From contig QHSR01000039.1 of the NCBI GenBank assembly GCA_003221635.1, forward strand, positions 1-60,717: DNA of 60,717 nucleotides, written 5' to 3'. Source of the DNA: Candidatus Rokuibacteriota bacterium (GTDB lineage Bacteria; Methylomirabilota; Methylomirabilia; Rokubacteriales; CSP1-6). The notes beneath the pieces were generated by a model. That model had not been told where the DNA came from and searched no databases. It saw only the letters and a list, made by a program, of their open reading frames with translations. Positions 1-8,257 of this stretch are shown here, piece after piece (within the stretch, counting starts at the first letter, position 1; every line of letters starts with the position of its first letter). The translations under genes were made by a program, and so were the position numbers.

Positions 1-253
1 GCACCGGGTCCTTCGCGCCCTCGGACCACGACCCCTGCCAGCACCCGGCCGCAGCCTGGGAGTCACGCAACACCTCGATGGCGCCCTGCTGAAGCTCCGC
101 GTAGAGCCTCACGCCTTCCTTCGCGGTGGCCGTGGAAAACTCCACGAGGTCTCGCAGCACGCGCTGGTTTGCGTCTACCCATACCGTCATCGTCTCGACC
201 GCCTTGCCGGTGAGCTGACCGAGTAACTCCTGGGCCTTCGTCCGATCGTCCAT
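1..253 (-). CDS. Phasin-like protein (5' part of gene, 3' end beyond window)
   Basis: Reading leftward from an ATG at 253, 84 codons are open to the window edge. The product starts MDDRTKAQELLGQLTGKAVE and continues as an amphipathic helix with a pattern like STATAKEGVRLYAELQQGA. Phasins coat polyhydroxyalkanoate granules and typically have such helices with VE/TA-type repeats. AGGAGAG lies about 7 nt before the ATG, so the start is well supported. It diverges from an acyl-CoA synthetase gene across an operator-bearing region, which fits a lipid or PHA role. The family call rests on helix pattern and context, since no catalytic motif exists for phasins and the C-terminus is not visible. Confidence 0.6.
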   Translation of the reverse strand, partial: MDDRTKAQELLGQLTGKAVETMTVWVDANQRVLRDLVEFSTATAKEGVRLYAELQQGAIEVLRDSQAAAGCWQGSWSEGAKDPV

Positions 254-324
254 GTGAGCTCTCCTGCCCTTTCTCTTTCGTTTTCTCTTCCCGAGTCCGC
301 TACTTCACTCCGCTGTCGAGACCG

Positions 325-352
325 AGTATAACGCGTCGCGTTATCACGTCAA
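325..352 (-). promoter_or_regulatory. Promoter of phasin-like gene with operator dyad 1
   Basis: On the minus strand there is a -35 TTGACG (352-347), a 16-nt spacer and a -10 TATACT (330-325). A perfect inverted repeat ATAACGCG-T-CGCGTTAT (328-344) fills the spacer, which is where a dimeric repressor would block RNA polymerase. A related dyad is centred 33 bp away in the opposing promoter. The protein that binds is not in view; a TetR-type regulator of fatty acid or PHA genes is inference. Confidence 0.65.
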
Positions 353-360
353 GGGGATTT

Positions 361-389
361 TTCACGCATTGCGTTATACGCCCTATGCT
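361..389 (+). promoter_or_regulatory. Promoter of acyl-CoA synthetase gene with operator dyad 2
   Basis: The plus strand shows a -35-like TTCACG (361-366), a 17-nt spacer and a -10 TATGCT (384-389). Overlapping it is a second dyad with core ACGCA-T-TGCGT (364-374); its right arm TGCGTTAT (370-377) matches the right arm CGCGTTAT of dyad 1 except at one base. The two centres (336 and 369) are 33 bp apart, about three helical turns, so one regulator could control both divergent genes. Confidence 0.55.
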
Positions 390-441
390 AGCGTCAGTTA
401 TCCCTTTGAGATTGATGCTTTAGAGCCAGGGAGGCTGAGCC

Positions 442-2238
442 ATGGCACCCGACACCCTCGCGAGGATGTTCTGGGACCGCGTGGACCGGAGCGGTGAGCG
501 TCCCGCGCAGCAGTTCAAGCAGAGCGCCGACTGGAAGACAGTCACGTGGCGGGAAGTCGGCGACGTCGTGCGCGAGGTGGCGCTCGGCCTTCTGGCGCTC
601 GGTCGCGGCAAGGGGGACGCCGTGGCGCTCCTGTCAGCCAGCCGGGCCGAGTGGGTCCAGGCCGACTTTGCGATCTTCAGCGCCGGCTGCGTGACGGTCC
701 CGGTCTATCCGACCTATCCTCCAGACCTGATCGCCTACGTCGTGAACGATTCAGGGGCGAAGACGATCATCGTGGAGGATCCCGGGCAACTCGCGAAGGT
801 GCTCGAGGCGCGCGACAAGACGCCGGGCCTCGAGCAGATCGTGGTCATGAGCGGCTATGACGCGCCCCAGCCTCCCAAGATGGTCATGACGTGGGAGACG
901 CTTCGCCGGCTGGGACGTGAAAGCCTGGACGCGCAGGGGAGCACGCTCGCCGAGCGCGTGGCGTCGACGCGGCCGACCGACCTCGCGACGATCGTGTACA
1001 CGTCCGGCACCACGGGCCCGCCGAAAGGCGTCATGCAGACCCACGGCAATCACGTCGCCGCCGTGACCGCCTCGAAACAGGCGACGCCGGTCCAGGAGGG
1101 ATGGGTCCACCTCCTGTTTCTCCCGCTCGCGCATTCCTTTGCTCGGCTCGAGTCGTTTCTCGGCGTGGCGCACGGCCTGACGACGGCGTTTGCGGAGAAC
1201 CTGGACAAGATCGGCGAAAACCTGAGGGAGACGCGGCCACACTTCATCTGCAGCGTGCCGCGTGTGTTCGAGAAGGTCTACGGCAAGATCCTGGCCGGCG
1301 TCGAGGCCGGCTCGCCCGCGAAGAAGAAGATCTTCGGCTGGGCGGTGTCGGTCGGAAGGGACGTGAGCCGCCATCAACAACGCGGCCAGCCCGTGCCCGC
1401 GACGCTCGAGCTCAAACGGAAGCTCGCCCACACGCTGGTGTTCTCGAAGCTCCATGCCGCCCTGGGCGGGCGGCTCCAGTGGGCCGTGTCCGGTGGCGCC
1501 CCGCTCTCGCGTGACATCGCCGAGTTCTTCCACGCCGCCGGCATCCTCCTCCTGGAGGGCTACGGGCTCACCGAGACGTGCCCGGCCCTCACGTTCAACC
1601 GGCCCGATCGCTTCAAGTTCGGCTCCGTGGGCCAGACCCTGCCGGGCGTCCAGCTCAGGATCGCCGCGGACGGCGAGATCCTGGCGCGCGGGCCGAACAT
1701 CGCCACGCTCGGCTACTTCAAGCAGCCGGAGGCGACGCGCGAAGTCTTCGATCCGGACGGGTGGTTCCACACCGGCGACATCGGGACGATCGACGGGGAC
1801 GGCTTCCTGTTCATCACCGACCGGAAGAAGGATCTCATCGTGACCGCGGGCGGCATGAACATCGCGCCTCAGAACATCGAGAACCTCCTGAAGGCCGACC
1901 CGTTCATCAGTCAGGTCATGATCTACGGCGATCGGCGCCCGTACCCGGTGGCGCTCATCACCGTGAACCCCGACGAGTTGTCGAAATTCGCTCGCGAGCA
2001 GGGGATCCTCGCCAGCGAGACGGCGGTCATCGTCAAGCACCCGAAGGTCGTGGAGCGCATCGGGCGCACGGTGGAGGAGAAGAACACGCAGCTGCAGTCG
2101 TACGCCAAGATCAAGCGCTTCAGGGTGCTGGCCACCGACTTCACGCTCGACGGCGGCGAGCTGACACCGACCCTCAAAGTGAAACGCACGGTGGTGTCGC
2201 AGAAGTACCGGGACGCGATCGAGGAGCTCTACCGCTGA
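442..2238 (+). CDS. Long-chain fatty-acid--CoA ligase (AMP-forming)
   Basis: This 598-residue protein activates fatty acids to acyl-CoA through an acyl-adenylate. The ATP-binding signature YTSGTTGPPKGV lies near residues 186-197, GYGLTETCP near 373-381 and the TGDIG adenylate-binding motif near 444. Length and motifs fit the FadD15-like long-chain subfamily of ANL enzymes. GGAGG stands before the ATG at 442. The SDR gene downstream overlaps its stop codon, and the divergent gene upstream is phasin-like, so the group probably handles acyl-CoA or polyhydroxyalkanoate metabolism. Chain-length preference cannot be read from sequence alone. Confidence 0.9.
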   Translation: MAPDTLARMFWDRVDRSGERPAQQFKQSADWKTVTWREVGDVVREVALGLLALGRGKGDAVALLSASRAEWVQADFAIFSAGCVTVPVYPTYPPDLIAYVVNDSGAKTIIVEDPGQLAKVLEARDKTPGLEQIVVMSGYDAPQPPKMVMTWETLRRLGRESLDAQGSTLAERVASTRPTDLATIVYTSGTTGPPKGVMQTHGNHVAAVTASKQATPVQEGWVHLLFLPLAHSFARLESFLGVAHGLTTAFAENLDKIGENLRETRPHFICSVPRVFEKVYGKILAGVEAGSPAKKKIFGWAVSVGRDVSRHQQRGQPVPATLELKRKLAHTLVFSKLHAALGGRLQWAVSGGAPLSRDIAEFFHAAGILLLEGYGLTETCPALTFNRPDRFKFGSVGQTLPGVQLRIAADGEILARGPNIATLGYFKQPEATREVFDPDGWFHTGDIGTIDGDGFLFITDRKKDLIVTAGGMNIAPQNIENLLKADPFISQVMIYGDRRPYPVALITVNPDELSKFAREQGILASETAVIVKHPKVVERIGRTVEEKNTQLQSYAKIKRFRVLATDFTLDGGELTPTLKVKRTVVSQKYRDAIEELYR

Positions 2239-2999
2239 CTGGCGGGTCCGGCGCGCTCGCCGGCAAGGTCGCGGTGATCACGGGCGCCAGCCGCGGCCTC
2301 GGCCGCGCGATCGCCGTGGCGCTGGCCGAGGCCGGCGCCGACGTCGCCCTTGCCGCCCGCTCGAAGGCGGCGCTCGAGGAAACCGCGCATCTCGCCGCGC
2401 GGGCCGGCCGGCGAGCGATCGTCGCCCCCACCGATGTCGCGAGCTACGCCGAGGTGGACGCCCTGGTCCAGCGCGCGATTCGCGAGCTCGGTCGCCTCGA
2501 CATCGTCGTCAACAACTCGGGTGTGGCCAGGGTCGCTCCGCTGGCCGAGATGACGCCGGACGACTGGCGCTTCATGCTCGACGTGAACCTGACCGGCGTC
2601 TTCAACGGATGCCGCGCGGCGGCGCCTCACCTGATCGGCCAGAAGTCCGGCAAGGTGATCAACGTCGCCTCGGTGCTCGGCCAGGTGGGCCTGCCGGGTT
2701 ACACGATCTATGGAGCCACGAAGGGCGGCATCATTGCGCTCACGCGCGCGCTCGGCGTCGAATGGGCGCGCCACAACGTCCAGGTGAACGCGATCGCGCC
2801 CGGCTGGTTCGCAACCGACATGACCCATGAGGCGTTCGCGAATCCGAAGATCAACGAGCGGCTGACCCGTGACGTTCCGGCAAGGCGGATCGGGCAGCCC
2901 GAGGAGATCGGGCCGCTGGCGGTCTATCTCGCGTCGTCGGGCTCCGATTTCATGACCGGCCAGACGCTCTTCCTCGACGGCGGCCACTCGGCCGCCTAG
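2235..2999 (+). CDS. Short-chain dehydrogenase/reductase (FabG/PhaB-like)
   Basis: An NAD(P)H-dependent oxidoreductase of about 254 residues. The Rossmann motif TGASRGLG is near residues 16-23, NNSG near 90, and the catalytic YxxxK appears as YGATK after the serine of NVASVLG. The C-terminal FLDGGHSAA is typical of 3-oxoacyl reductases. No ATG or GTG fits the conserved N-terminus. A CTG at 2235 does: it overlaps the upstream stop as CTGA and has GAGGAG (2221-2226) 8 nt before it, so I chose it. Coupling to the acyl-CoA synthetase suggests reduction of a 3-oxoacyl thioester, but SDR substrates are hard to predict. Confidence 0.85.
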   Translation: MTGGSGALAGKVAVITGASRGLGRAIAVALAEAGADVALAARSKAALEETAHLAARAGRRAIVAPTDVASYAEVDALVQRAIRELGRLDIVVNNSGVARVAPLAEMTPDDWRFMLDVNLTGVFNGCRAAAPHLIGQKSGKVINVASVLGQVGLPGYTIYGATKGGIIALTRALGVEWARHNVQVNAIAPGWFATDMTHEAFANPKINERLTRDVPARRIGQPEEIGPLAVYLASSGSDFMTGQTLFLDGGHSAA

Positions 3000-3035
3000 T
3001 TGCCGGGACCTCCATCGTCGAGTAGATTGTGCGCC

Positions 3036-4040
3036 ATGAAAGCGGCGATTTTGCACGGGCCGCGCGATCTCCGTGTCGAGACCGCGCGTGAACCTCGACC
3101 CGAGCCGGGTGGGGTCGTGGTTCGCATCGTCGCGGCGGGGCTGTGCGGCACGGACTACCGGATCTGGACGGGCGAGCGGCCCGTCGCCTATCCACGGGTG
3201 ATGGGGCACGAGCTCGTCGGCCACGTCGAGGCGGTGGCGTCGGACGTGACGCGGGTCCGCGCCGGGGATCGAGTCGTCGTCGAGCCGAACTACGCGTGCG
3301 GCCGGTGCCCCCTCTGTCGCGAGGGCAATCGCAATCTGTGCCTCACGCGCACGGCGATCGGCATCGACGCCGACGGCGGCTTCGCCGAGCTCGTCCGGCT
3401 GCCCGCGCGCTGCTGCTGGCCGGCGCCCGCGGGGGCGGGGCTCGACGCGCTCCTGCTCACCGAGCCTCTCGCCGTCGTCGTCCGCGCCGTCGAGCGAGGC
3501 GCACCCCGGCGCGGCGAGACGGCGGCGATCGTCGGGGCGGGGACCCTCGGGCTCCTGGCCCTCCAGGTGCTTCGCGCGCGCGGCGCCCGCGTCCTCGTCG
3601 TGAGCCGCTCGCGGCGGCGCTTCGGCCTCGCCCGCGAGCTCGGCGCGGAGGCCACACACACGACGGACGACGGCGAATGCGCGGACGTCGGCCGGCAGTT
3701 TTCCGGCCGTGAGGGTGTGGATCTCGTCGTCGAGACCGCCGGGTCCGCCGAAGCCGTCACGCACGCGCTCGATCTGGTGAGACCCGGAGGCCGGGTCGTG
3801 CTGACCGGGCTTCCTCACGAGCCGACGCCGGTGCCGTTCTTCTCGGTCGTACGCCGCGAGGTCACGATCACGGGCTCGATGATCTACCAGGACGAGTTCC
3901 CCGAGGCACTCCGGCTCGTCGACAGCGGCGCGGTGCGGACCGCACCACTGATCACGCATCGGTTCAGCCTCGAGCGGATCGGCGAAGCGTTCGCCGCACA
4001 CACGGACGCCGCCTCCATCAAGGTCGCGCTGGAGATCTGA
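3036..4040 (+). CDS. Zinc-dependent alcohol dehydrogenase (MDR family)
   Basis: A 334-residue medium-chain dehydrogenase. The N-terminal GroES-like domain carries the catalytic-zinc motif GHELVGH and a structural-zinc cysteine cluster CGRCPLCREGNRNLC. The Rossmann domain has VGAGTLGLLALQ around residue 170. The family includes threonine/sorbitol-type dehydrogenases; substrate unknown. I chose the ATG at 3036 because the product starts with the usual MKAAIL. There is no ribosome-binding site, but a -10-like TAGATT (3023-3028) ends 7 nt before the ATG, so a leaderless message is likely and the gene may be transcribed separately from the two genes upstream. Confidence 0.85.
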   Translation: MKAAILHGPRDLRVETAREPRPEPGGVVVRIVAAGLCGTDYRIWTGERPVAYPRVMGHELVGHVEAVASDVTRVRAGDRVVVEPNYACGRCPLCREGNRNLCLTRTAIGIDADGGFAELVRLPARCCWPAPAGAGLDALLLTEPLAVVVRAVERGAPRRGETAAIVGAGTLGLLALQVLRARGARVLVVSRSRRRFGLARELGAEATHTTDDGECADVGRQFSGREGVDLVVETAGSAEAVTHALDLVRPGGRVVLTGLPHEPTPVPFFSVVRREVTITGSMIYQDEFPEALRLVDSGAVRTAPLITHRFSLERIGEAFAAHTDAASIKVALEI

Positions 4041-4165
4041 TGCGACCGAACCGCTCCGCGCGTCCTCGGGTCCGTCCGCCCGGAGCGAGGGGGCGCCGCT
4101 CGACGCCGTAGCGCGCTCGTCGGAACGCGACGGTCCCGCTGGACCCACGGGATAGAATCGTCCGC

Positions 4166-4571
4166 ATGTGGCTCGCCCTGGCCCCTGGCGGCGGATCAAG
4201 AAGGCGATCCTCGCGTCCAACACGGCCGTCGGCACGTTCGGCCCGTACCTCGCCGCGAGCCTGATCACCACGCCGCTCGCGCTGACGACGTCGGCGGGTC
4301 ACTTCCGGGCGGTGCCGCGGCACTGGAAGGCGTTCGTCGCGCTCGGCCTCTTCGCCGCGCTCACCACGCTGAGCCAGGGCAAGGCCTACACGCTCACGCT
4401 CGCCTCTTATGTCGAGGCCGTGAAGCAGGTCGAGATCCTCTACGCGATGGCGATCGGCATCCTGGCGTTTGGCGAGCGCCAGCGCGTCAGAGAGTCGGCG
4501 CTGGGGGCGTTCGTGATGCTCCTGGGGATGGTGCTGCTGGCACTCGCGACGTCGCCGGGCGAGGCGCGCGA
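4166..4571 (+). pseudogene. EamA/DMT-family transporter remnant (middle deleted)
   Basis: The ATG at 4166 begins MWLALA, a typical EamA start, but that frame collapses after about six codons. From about 4186 the adjacent frame reads the second half of an EamA permease: RRIKKAILASNTAVG, then hydrophobic helices around FVALGLFAALTTLSQGKAYT and VEILYAMAIGILAFGE. About half of a normal 290-residue, ten-helix protein is missing, and the frame runs past 4571 into antisense of queF without a stop. A -10-like TAGAAT (4153-4158) ends 7 nt before the ATG. Either a true relic or an assembly deletion. Confidence 0.7.
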
Positions 4572-4572
4572 C

Positions 4573-4938
4573 CTAGATGTCCGGCCGCTTGCCGTGCGTC
4601 GCGCGGACCTCGGTTTTGATGCCGCCCCGCACGTTGAAGTCGCCCATCACCTCGAGCCAGCGTGGCCTGGCGACGGCCACGAAGTCGTTGAGGATCCGGT
4701 TGGTCACGTCCTCGTGGAAGGCGCCCTCCTGGCGGTACGACCACAGGTACAGCTTGAGCGACTTCAGCTCGACCAGGTGCTGGTCGGGCACGTACCGGAT
4801 GCGGATCGTCGCGAAGTCCGGCTGGCCCGTGCGGGGGCAGAGGCACGTGAACTCGGGCACCGTCATCGTGACCTCGTAGTCCCGATCCGGGTGCGGGTTC
4901 GGCACGATCTCGAGCGTCTTCGACGGCGCGGTGGTCAT
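4573..4938 (-). CDS. queF: NADPH-dependent 7-cyano-7-deazaguanine reductase QueF
   Basis: QueF reduces preQ0 to preQ1 in queuosine tRNA-modification synthesis. The 121-residue product is a short single-domain QueF of the YkvM type. It has the nucleophilic cysteine and aspartate region [14 protein letters not shown], the family signature [12 protein letters not shown] followed by the HEDVTNRI helix, and GDFNVRGGI near the end. On the minus strand TATAAT (4950-4945) ends 6 nt before the ATG with no ribosome-binding site, which suggests leaderless transcription. It lies tail to tail with the EamA remnant on its right-hand strand partner. No other queuosine gene is in the window. Confidence 0.93.
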   Translation of the reverse strand: MTTAPSKTLEIVPNPHPDRDYEVTMTVPEFTCLCPRTGQPDFATIRIRYVPDQHLVELKSLKLYLWSYRQEGAFHEDVTNRILNDFVAVARPRWLEVMGDFNVRGGIKTEVRATHGKRPDI

Positions 4939-4961
4939 GGCGCGATTATACTCACGGGCCC

Positions 4962-5276
4962 TCAGCGACTGGCGAGCCCGATGCCCACCGCGACCGCCGC
5001 GCACGCGACGACAAGCTCGGGCGTGAGCGGGTCCGCGGCGACCAGCGCCGCCGCGACGACGCCGAAGATCGGCTGGGTGAGAAAGAACGCCGAAAGCGCG
5101 CTCGGACGGTAGTCGCGCAGGAGCGCCAGGTTCACCACGAAGTTGAAGCCGGAGATCAAGCGCATCCACGCCAGGCGCAGCGGCGGGGCGTCCTCGAGGC
5201 CGAGCTTGATCACGACGCTGTTGGCGCCCCAGAGAATCGACACGAGCACGGCGACGGCGGCGCCCTTGAGGTCCAT
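4962..5276 (-). pseudogene. EamA/DMT-family transporter remnant (about 190 residues missing)
   Basis: The 104-residue frame begins as an EamA N-terminus ([19 protein letters not shown]) and, after about residue 52, jumps to what reads as the C-terminal end of the same family ([20 protein letters not shown] ... [10 protein letters not shown]). Roughly two thirds of the usual protein is absent, yet the frame stays open. A functional ten-helix transporter is not possible. It lies just upstream of queF on the same strand, and a second EamA remnant lies on the other side of queF. The junction is near 5120-5140. Confidence 0.7.
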
Positions 5277-5335
5277 GTCCTTGGCAGGATGGCTCAGAGC
5301 GCTCTCGAGGATACGACACCTGGCATAATCCCCTC

Positions 5336-6357
5336 ATGAAGATCGGTTTGATCGGCCTCGCCAAATCGGGAAAGACCACGCTGTTCAACCTGCTCACCGG
5401 CTCCAGCATCGCGACCGCGCGCTACGACTCGGGGCGCGCCGAGCTCCATACCGGGATGGCGCGCGTGCCCGACCCGCGCGTCGACCGGCTCGCCGCCCTC
5501 TTCAAACCGCGGAAGACGACGTACGCCACGTTCGAGGTCGTGGACCTTGCGGGCATCGCGAAGGGTGAGCGCGCCGGTCTCGACACCAAGGAATTCAGGA
5601 ACGCGGACGCATTGCTCCACGTGGTCCGCGCCTTCGCCGACGAAGCCCTCGGCGCGCCCGCGCCGAAGCGAGACATCGAGGATCTCGAGACCGAGCTGAT
5701 CCTGGCGGATCTGGAGGTCATCGAGCGGCGCCTGGAGCGCCTGGAGGCTTCGATCAAGAAGCAACGGAAGGACGCGGAGGTCCGAGAGCAGGCGATCCTC
5801 GCCCGCCTGAAGACGGACCTCGAGGGCGAGACGCCGCTCCGTGCGGTCGCGCTCACCCCGGATGAGGCCAGGGTGACTCGGGGATTCACCTTCCTTTCCC
5901 AGAAGCCCATCCTCCACTGCCTGAACCTGGACGAGAAGGCGATCGGCGAAGGCGCCCGAGGCGTCGAGCGGTTCGGCCTCGAGGCCATCGCCGCCGGCGC
6001 CTGGACCCGGATCGGATGGGTCTCCGCGGTGATCGAGGCCGAGGTGGCCCAGCTCGCCGGGGACGAGCAGCGCGCGTTCCTCGCCGAGCTTGGCTTGAAG
6101 GAACCTGCGATCCACCGCGTGCTAAGTGACTGCTATGCCTTGCTCGGGGCACCCGGGCTCAGGACGCGGCGGGCACCGTCCACTCGGACATCGGCCGAGG
6201 CTTCATTCGCGCCGAGGTGAACAGTTACGACGAGCTGGTAGCGGTCGACGGATCATTGCCCGAGCTCCGCGCGCGGGGACAGCTCAGGCTCGAGGGCAAG
6301 GACTATCTCGTGCGCGACGGGGAGATCTGCCACTTCCGCTTCAACGTCGGACGGTGA
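5336..6357 (+). pseudogene. ychF: YchF-type (OLA1) ATPase, frame broken by a short internal loss
   Basis: YchF is a conserved translation-associated P-loop ATPase. The N-terminal G domain ([20 protein letters not shown]) and coiled-coil region are intact up to YALLG near 6145. There the frame shifts, and the C-terminal TGS domain resumes in another frame: DAAGTVHSDIGRGFIRAEV, then EGKDYLVRDGEICHFRFNV, ending TGA at 6355-6357. By comparison with other YchF proteins about 20 residues (the region including RAWTI) are missing. CATAAT (5324-5329) ends 6 nt before the ATG. As written the gene gives a truncated protein; an assembly deletion is plausible. Confidence 0.85.
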
Positions 6358-6365
6358 CGGAAACC

Positions 6366-7388
6366 CTACGAAGTGACCCCGGGGATCTTCTTGAGCGGCC
6401 CGCCGAGCGCCTGCACGACGGCGGCGACCGTCGCGTCCGGCGTGTTCATCGGCAGGACGCAGCCCGGACCGATGATGAGCCCCGTGCCCGCCGTTTGCGC
6501 GATCGCATCCCAGGCTTCGCCGACCGCCTGCTCCGCCGTGCCGTCGCGGAGCGTCCTCCACTGGTGGAGCCCGCCGATGACCGCGCCCGGCACCTGGGCG
6601 CGGGCGTCCTGGAGTGACGGCGGCGTCGCGCGGTCGTCCCAGTTCCAGGCGTGGCCGGGCAGGCGTGCCAACCGATCGAACATGAGCCGGTCGCCGTGGC
6701 AGTGGACGATCGTCAGCGTCGACTTCGAGCGAATCGCCTCGAGGAACTGTCGGTCGTACGGCTCGCCGAAGCGCGCGTAGTCCTCCTCAGAGGAGGCCGA
6801 CCGGCTGGCCGCCTGGATCGAGTAGAAGATGCCCGACACGCCTTCCGCCAGGGCCAGCAGGGCGAACTTGATGAGCGTCTCGGTGATCGCCTCGAGCGCG
6901 CCAGCGACGAGCGACGCATGCTCGCGCAGATCGTGCGGGAGCCGCTCGCCCGAGAGCTTTTTGGCGAGCGACAACGGCGAGAAGAGCGTCGGCACCACCG
7001 GCGCATCGCCGATCCGACGGTCGAAGCCGAGCCGAATGATCGTCTCGAGCTCCTCGGCGTAGCCGGGCGCCGCGGCGGGATCCAGCGTGCGGATCCCCTT
7101 CCAGTCCTCCGCCGAGCGCACCGCGCAGCTGGCGCACGGCCGGTGTCCGTCCTCGCGAACCGCGTCGGCCTCCACGCACCCCCAGGCCTCCACGGCGTAG
7201 CCGCCCCGCGGGGTGATCTTGAGGAAGTCCGAGCCGTACCGCTCGTGGAACCGGAGGGTCGCCTGGGCGAGGCCGGCGGGCGAGTGATCGACGCTCGGGA
7301 AATGGCGCCAAACCGCGTAGGGAACACGGTCGACGGGCTGGCGGTGGATCGCCGCAAGAATCCGCTCGCGCCGACTCATCTGTTTCAT
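6366..7388 (-). CDS. Uroporphyrinogen decarboxylase-family (URO-D fold) protein
   Basis: A 340-residue TIM-barrel protein of the URO-D superfamily, beginning MKQMSRRERILAAI, a common start in corrinoid-dependent methyltransferase relatives (MtaA, CmuA) and unassigned URO-D proteins. Zinc-ligand candidates are the HCHGD segment near residue 235 and the GPGCVLP segment near the C-terminus, as in methylcobamide:CoM methyltransferases. The ATG at 7388 overlaps the upstream stop as ATGA, which fixes the start. It is the last gene of an operon with a RACo-like corrinoid activator and a MaoC-like protein, so methyl transfer is more likely than haem synthesis. Substrate unknown. Confidence 0.8.
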   Translation of the reverse strand: MKQMSRRERILAAIHRQPVDRVPYAVWRHFPSVDHSPAGLAQATLRFHERYGSDFLKITPRGGYAVEAWGCVEADAVREDGHRPCASCAVRSAEDWKGIRTLDPAAAPGYAEELETIIRLGFDRRIGDAPVVPTLFSPLSLAKKLSGERLPHDLREHASLVAGALEAITETLIKFALLALAEGVSGIFYSIQAASRSASSEEDYARFGEPYDRQFLEAIRSKSTLTIVHCHGDRLMFDRLARLPGHAWNWDDRATPPSLQDARAQVPGAVIGGLHQWRTLRDGTAEQAVGEAWDAIAQTAGTGLIIGPGCVLPMNTPDATVAAVVQALGGPLKKIPGVTS

Positions 7389-8257
7389 GCGCGCAGAATT
7401 CCACCGCTCAGCACCGGCTCGCCTCGCTCGTCGACCGCGTCGAACGCGATCAGGCCGTCGGCGCGCCCGCGACCGCGCACCGTGAAGCTCGACGGCATGA
7501 ACACCAGTCCGGTGAAGCGCACGGCGACCTCTCCGACGCGCGTCGGGTCGCCGTCGAGGTCCTGCTGGACCACCTGCGACACGGCCAGCGCGAGCGTGGC
7601 CGAGCCGTGAAGGATGGGGGCCGACAGCCCGGCCGTGCGCGCGACGGCGACGTCGGTGTGGATCGGGTTCCAGATGCGGGCGCACTCCGAATAGACGTGC
7701 GCGGCGCGTGCCGCCACCGGAACCACCGCGGTCCAGCGTGTCTCGTCCGACGCCGGCGGGTCGGGCCGGGGCAGGCGATCGACCGCCGCGCGCGTCTCGG
7801 CCTCTGTCGAGACGCCGCGGTACACGGAGCCGTAGTCGGTCGTCGTCACGGGTCGGCCGTTCCGGTCCACCGTGGAGAAGCGCGCCACCACGAGCGTGCC
7901 GGCCCGGCTCGGCCGCACCTCGATGATCTGCGAGCGAGTGAGGAGGCGGTCGGCCGCGGCGGGCAGCCGGTGGATGATGACGTGGTGTGTCGCGTGGACG
8001 CCGAGCAGCACCCACGCCTCCCGGACGGTCTTGGCCCGCAGGGCCACGACCGACGGCCACTCGTAGCACACCGAGAAGAGCGGGTGGGCGACCGGCCCCG
8101 TGGGGGCGAGGGTATCGTAGTACCGCGGATCGTCCAGGCCGAGCGCCGCCGCATACGCCATCACCCAGCGCGCGTCCAGGGACGTGCTGAGAGCGCCCAC
8201 CTCCGTCCCCACGATCCTCGCCGTGATCGCCGCCCGCCCGCCCTCTCGCCGGGTCAT
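7385..8257 (-). CDS. MaoC-like / hot-dog-fold dehydratase family protein
   Basis: A 290-residue protein with two apparent hot-dog domains. The N-terminal half (ALGLDDPRYYD, PLFSVCYEWPS, LLGVHATHHVI) resembles the FAS1-type dehydratase region. The C-terminal half has IWNPIHTDVAVARTAGL followed by ILHGSATLALAVSQV, the MaoC (R)-hydratase active-site motif with Asp/His in NPIHTD. Such enzymes hydrate 2-enoyl-CoA. Start ATG at 8257 overlaps the upstream stop as ATGA, and its own stop overlaps the next ATG. Tight coupling to a RACo-like protein and a URO-D-like protein is unusual for a plain beta-oxidation hydratase. Confidence 0.8.
   Translation of the reverse strand: MTRREGGRAAITARIVGTEVGALSTSLDARWVMAYAAALGLDDPRYYDTLAPTGPVAHPLFSVCYEWPSVVALRAKTVREAWVLLGVHATHHVIIHRLPAAADRLLTRSQIIEVRPSRAGTLVVARFSTVDRNGRPVTTTDYGSVYRGVSTEAETRAAVDRLPRPDPPASDETRWTAVVPVAARAAHVYSECARIWNPIHTDVAVARTAGLSAPILHGSATLALAVSQVVQQDLDGDPTRVGEVAVRFTGLVFMPSSFTVRGRGRADGLIAFDAVDERGEPVLSGGILRA

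Noticed and set aside
254-324. Additional gene in the gap before the acyl-CoA synthetase
   Set aside because: No open frame with a start and ribosome-binding site; it is the 5' leader of the phasin-like gene.
2229-4271. Long open frame on the minus strand (680 codons) opposite the SDR and alcohol dehydrogenase genes
   Set aside because: Antisense to two well-supported genes; the product is Arg/Asp-rich low-complexity sequence with no domain. High GC makes long spurious frames common here.
6366-7388. Assigning the URO-D-fold gene as hemE
   Set aside because: Its operon partners are a corrinoid activator and a MaoC-like protein and its N-terminus resembles methyltransferase relatives; it is far from the hem cluster.
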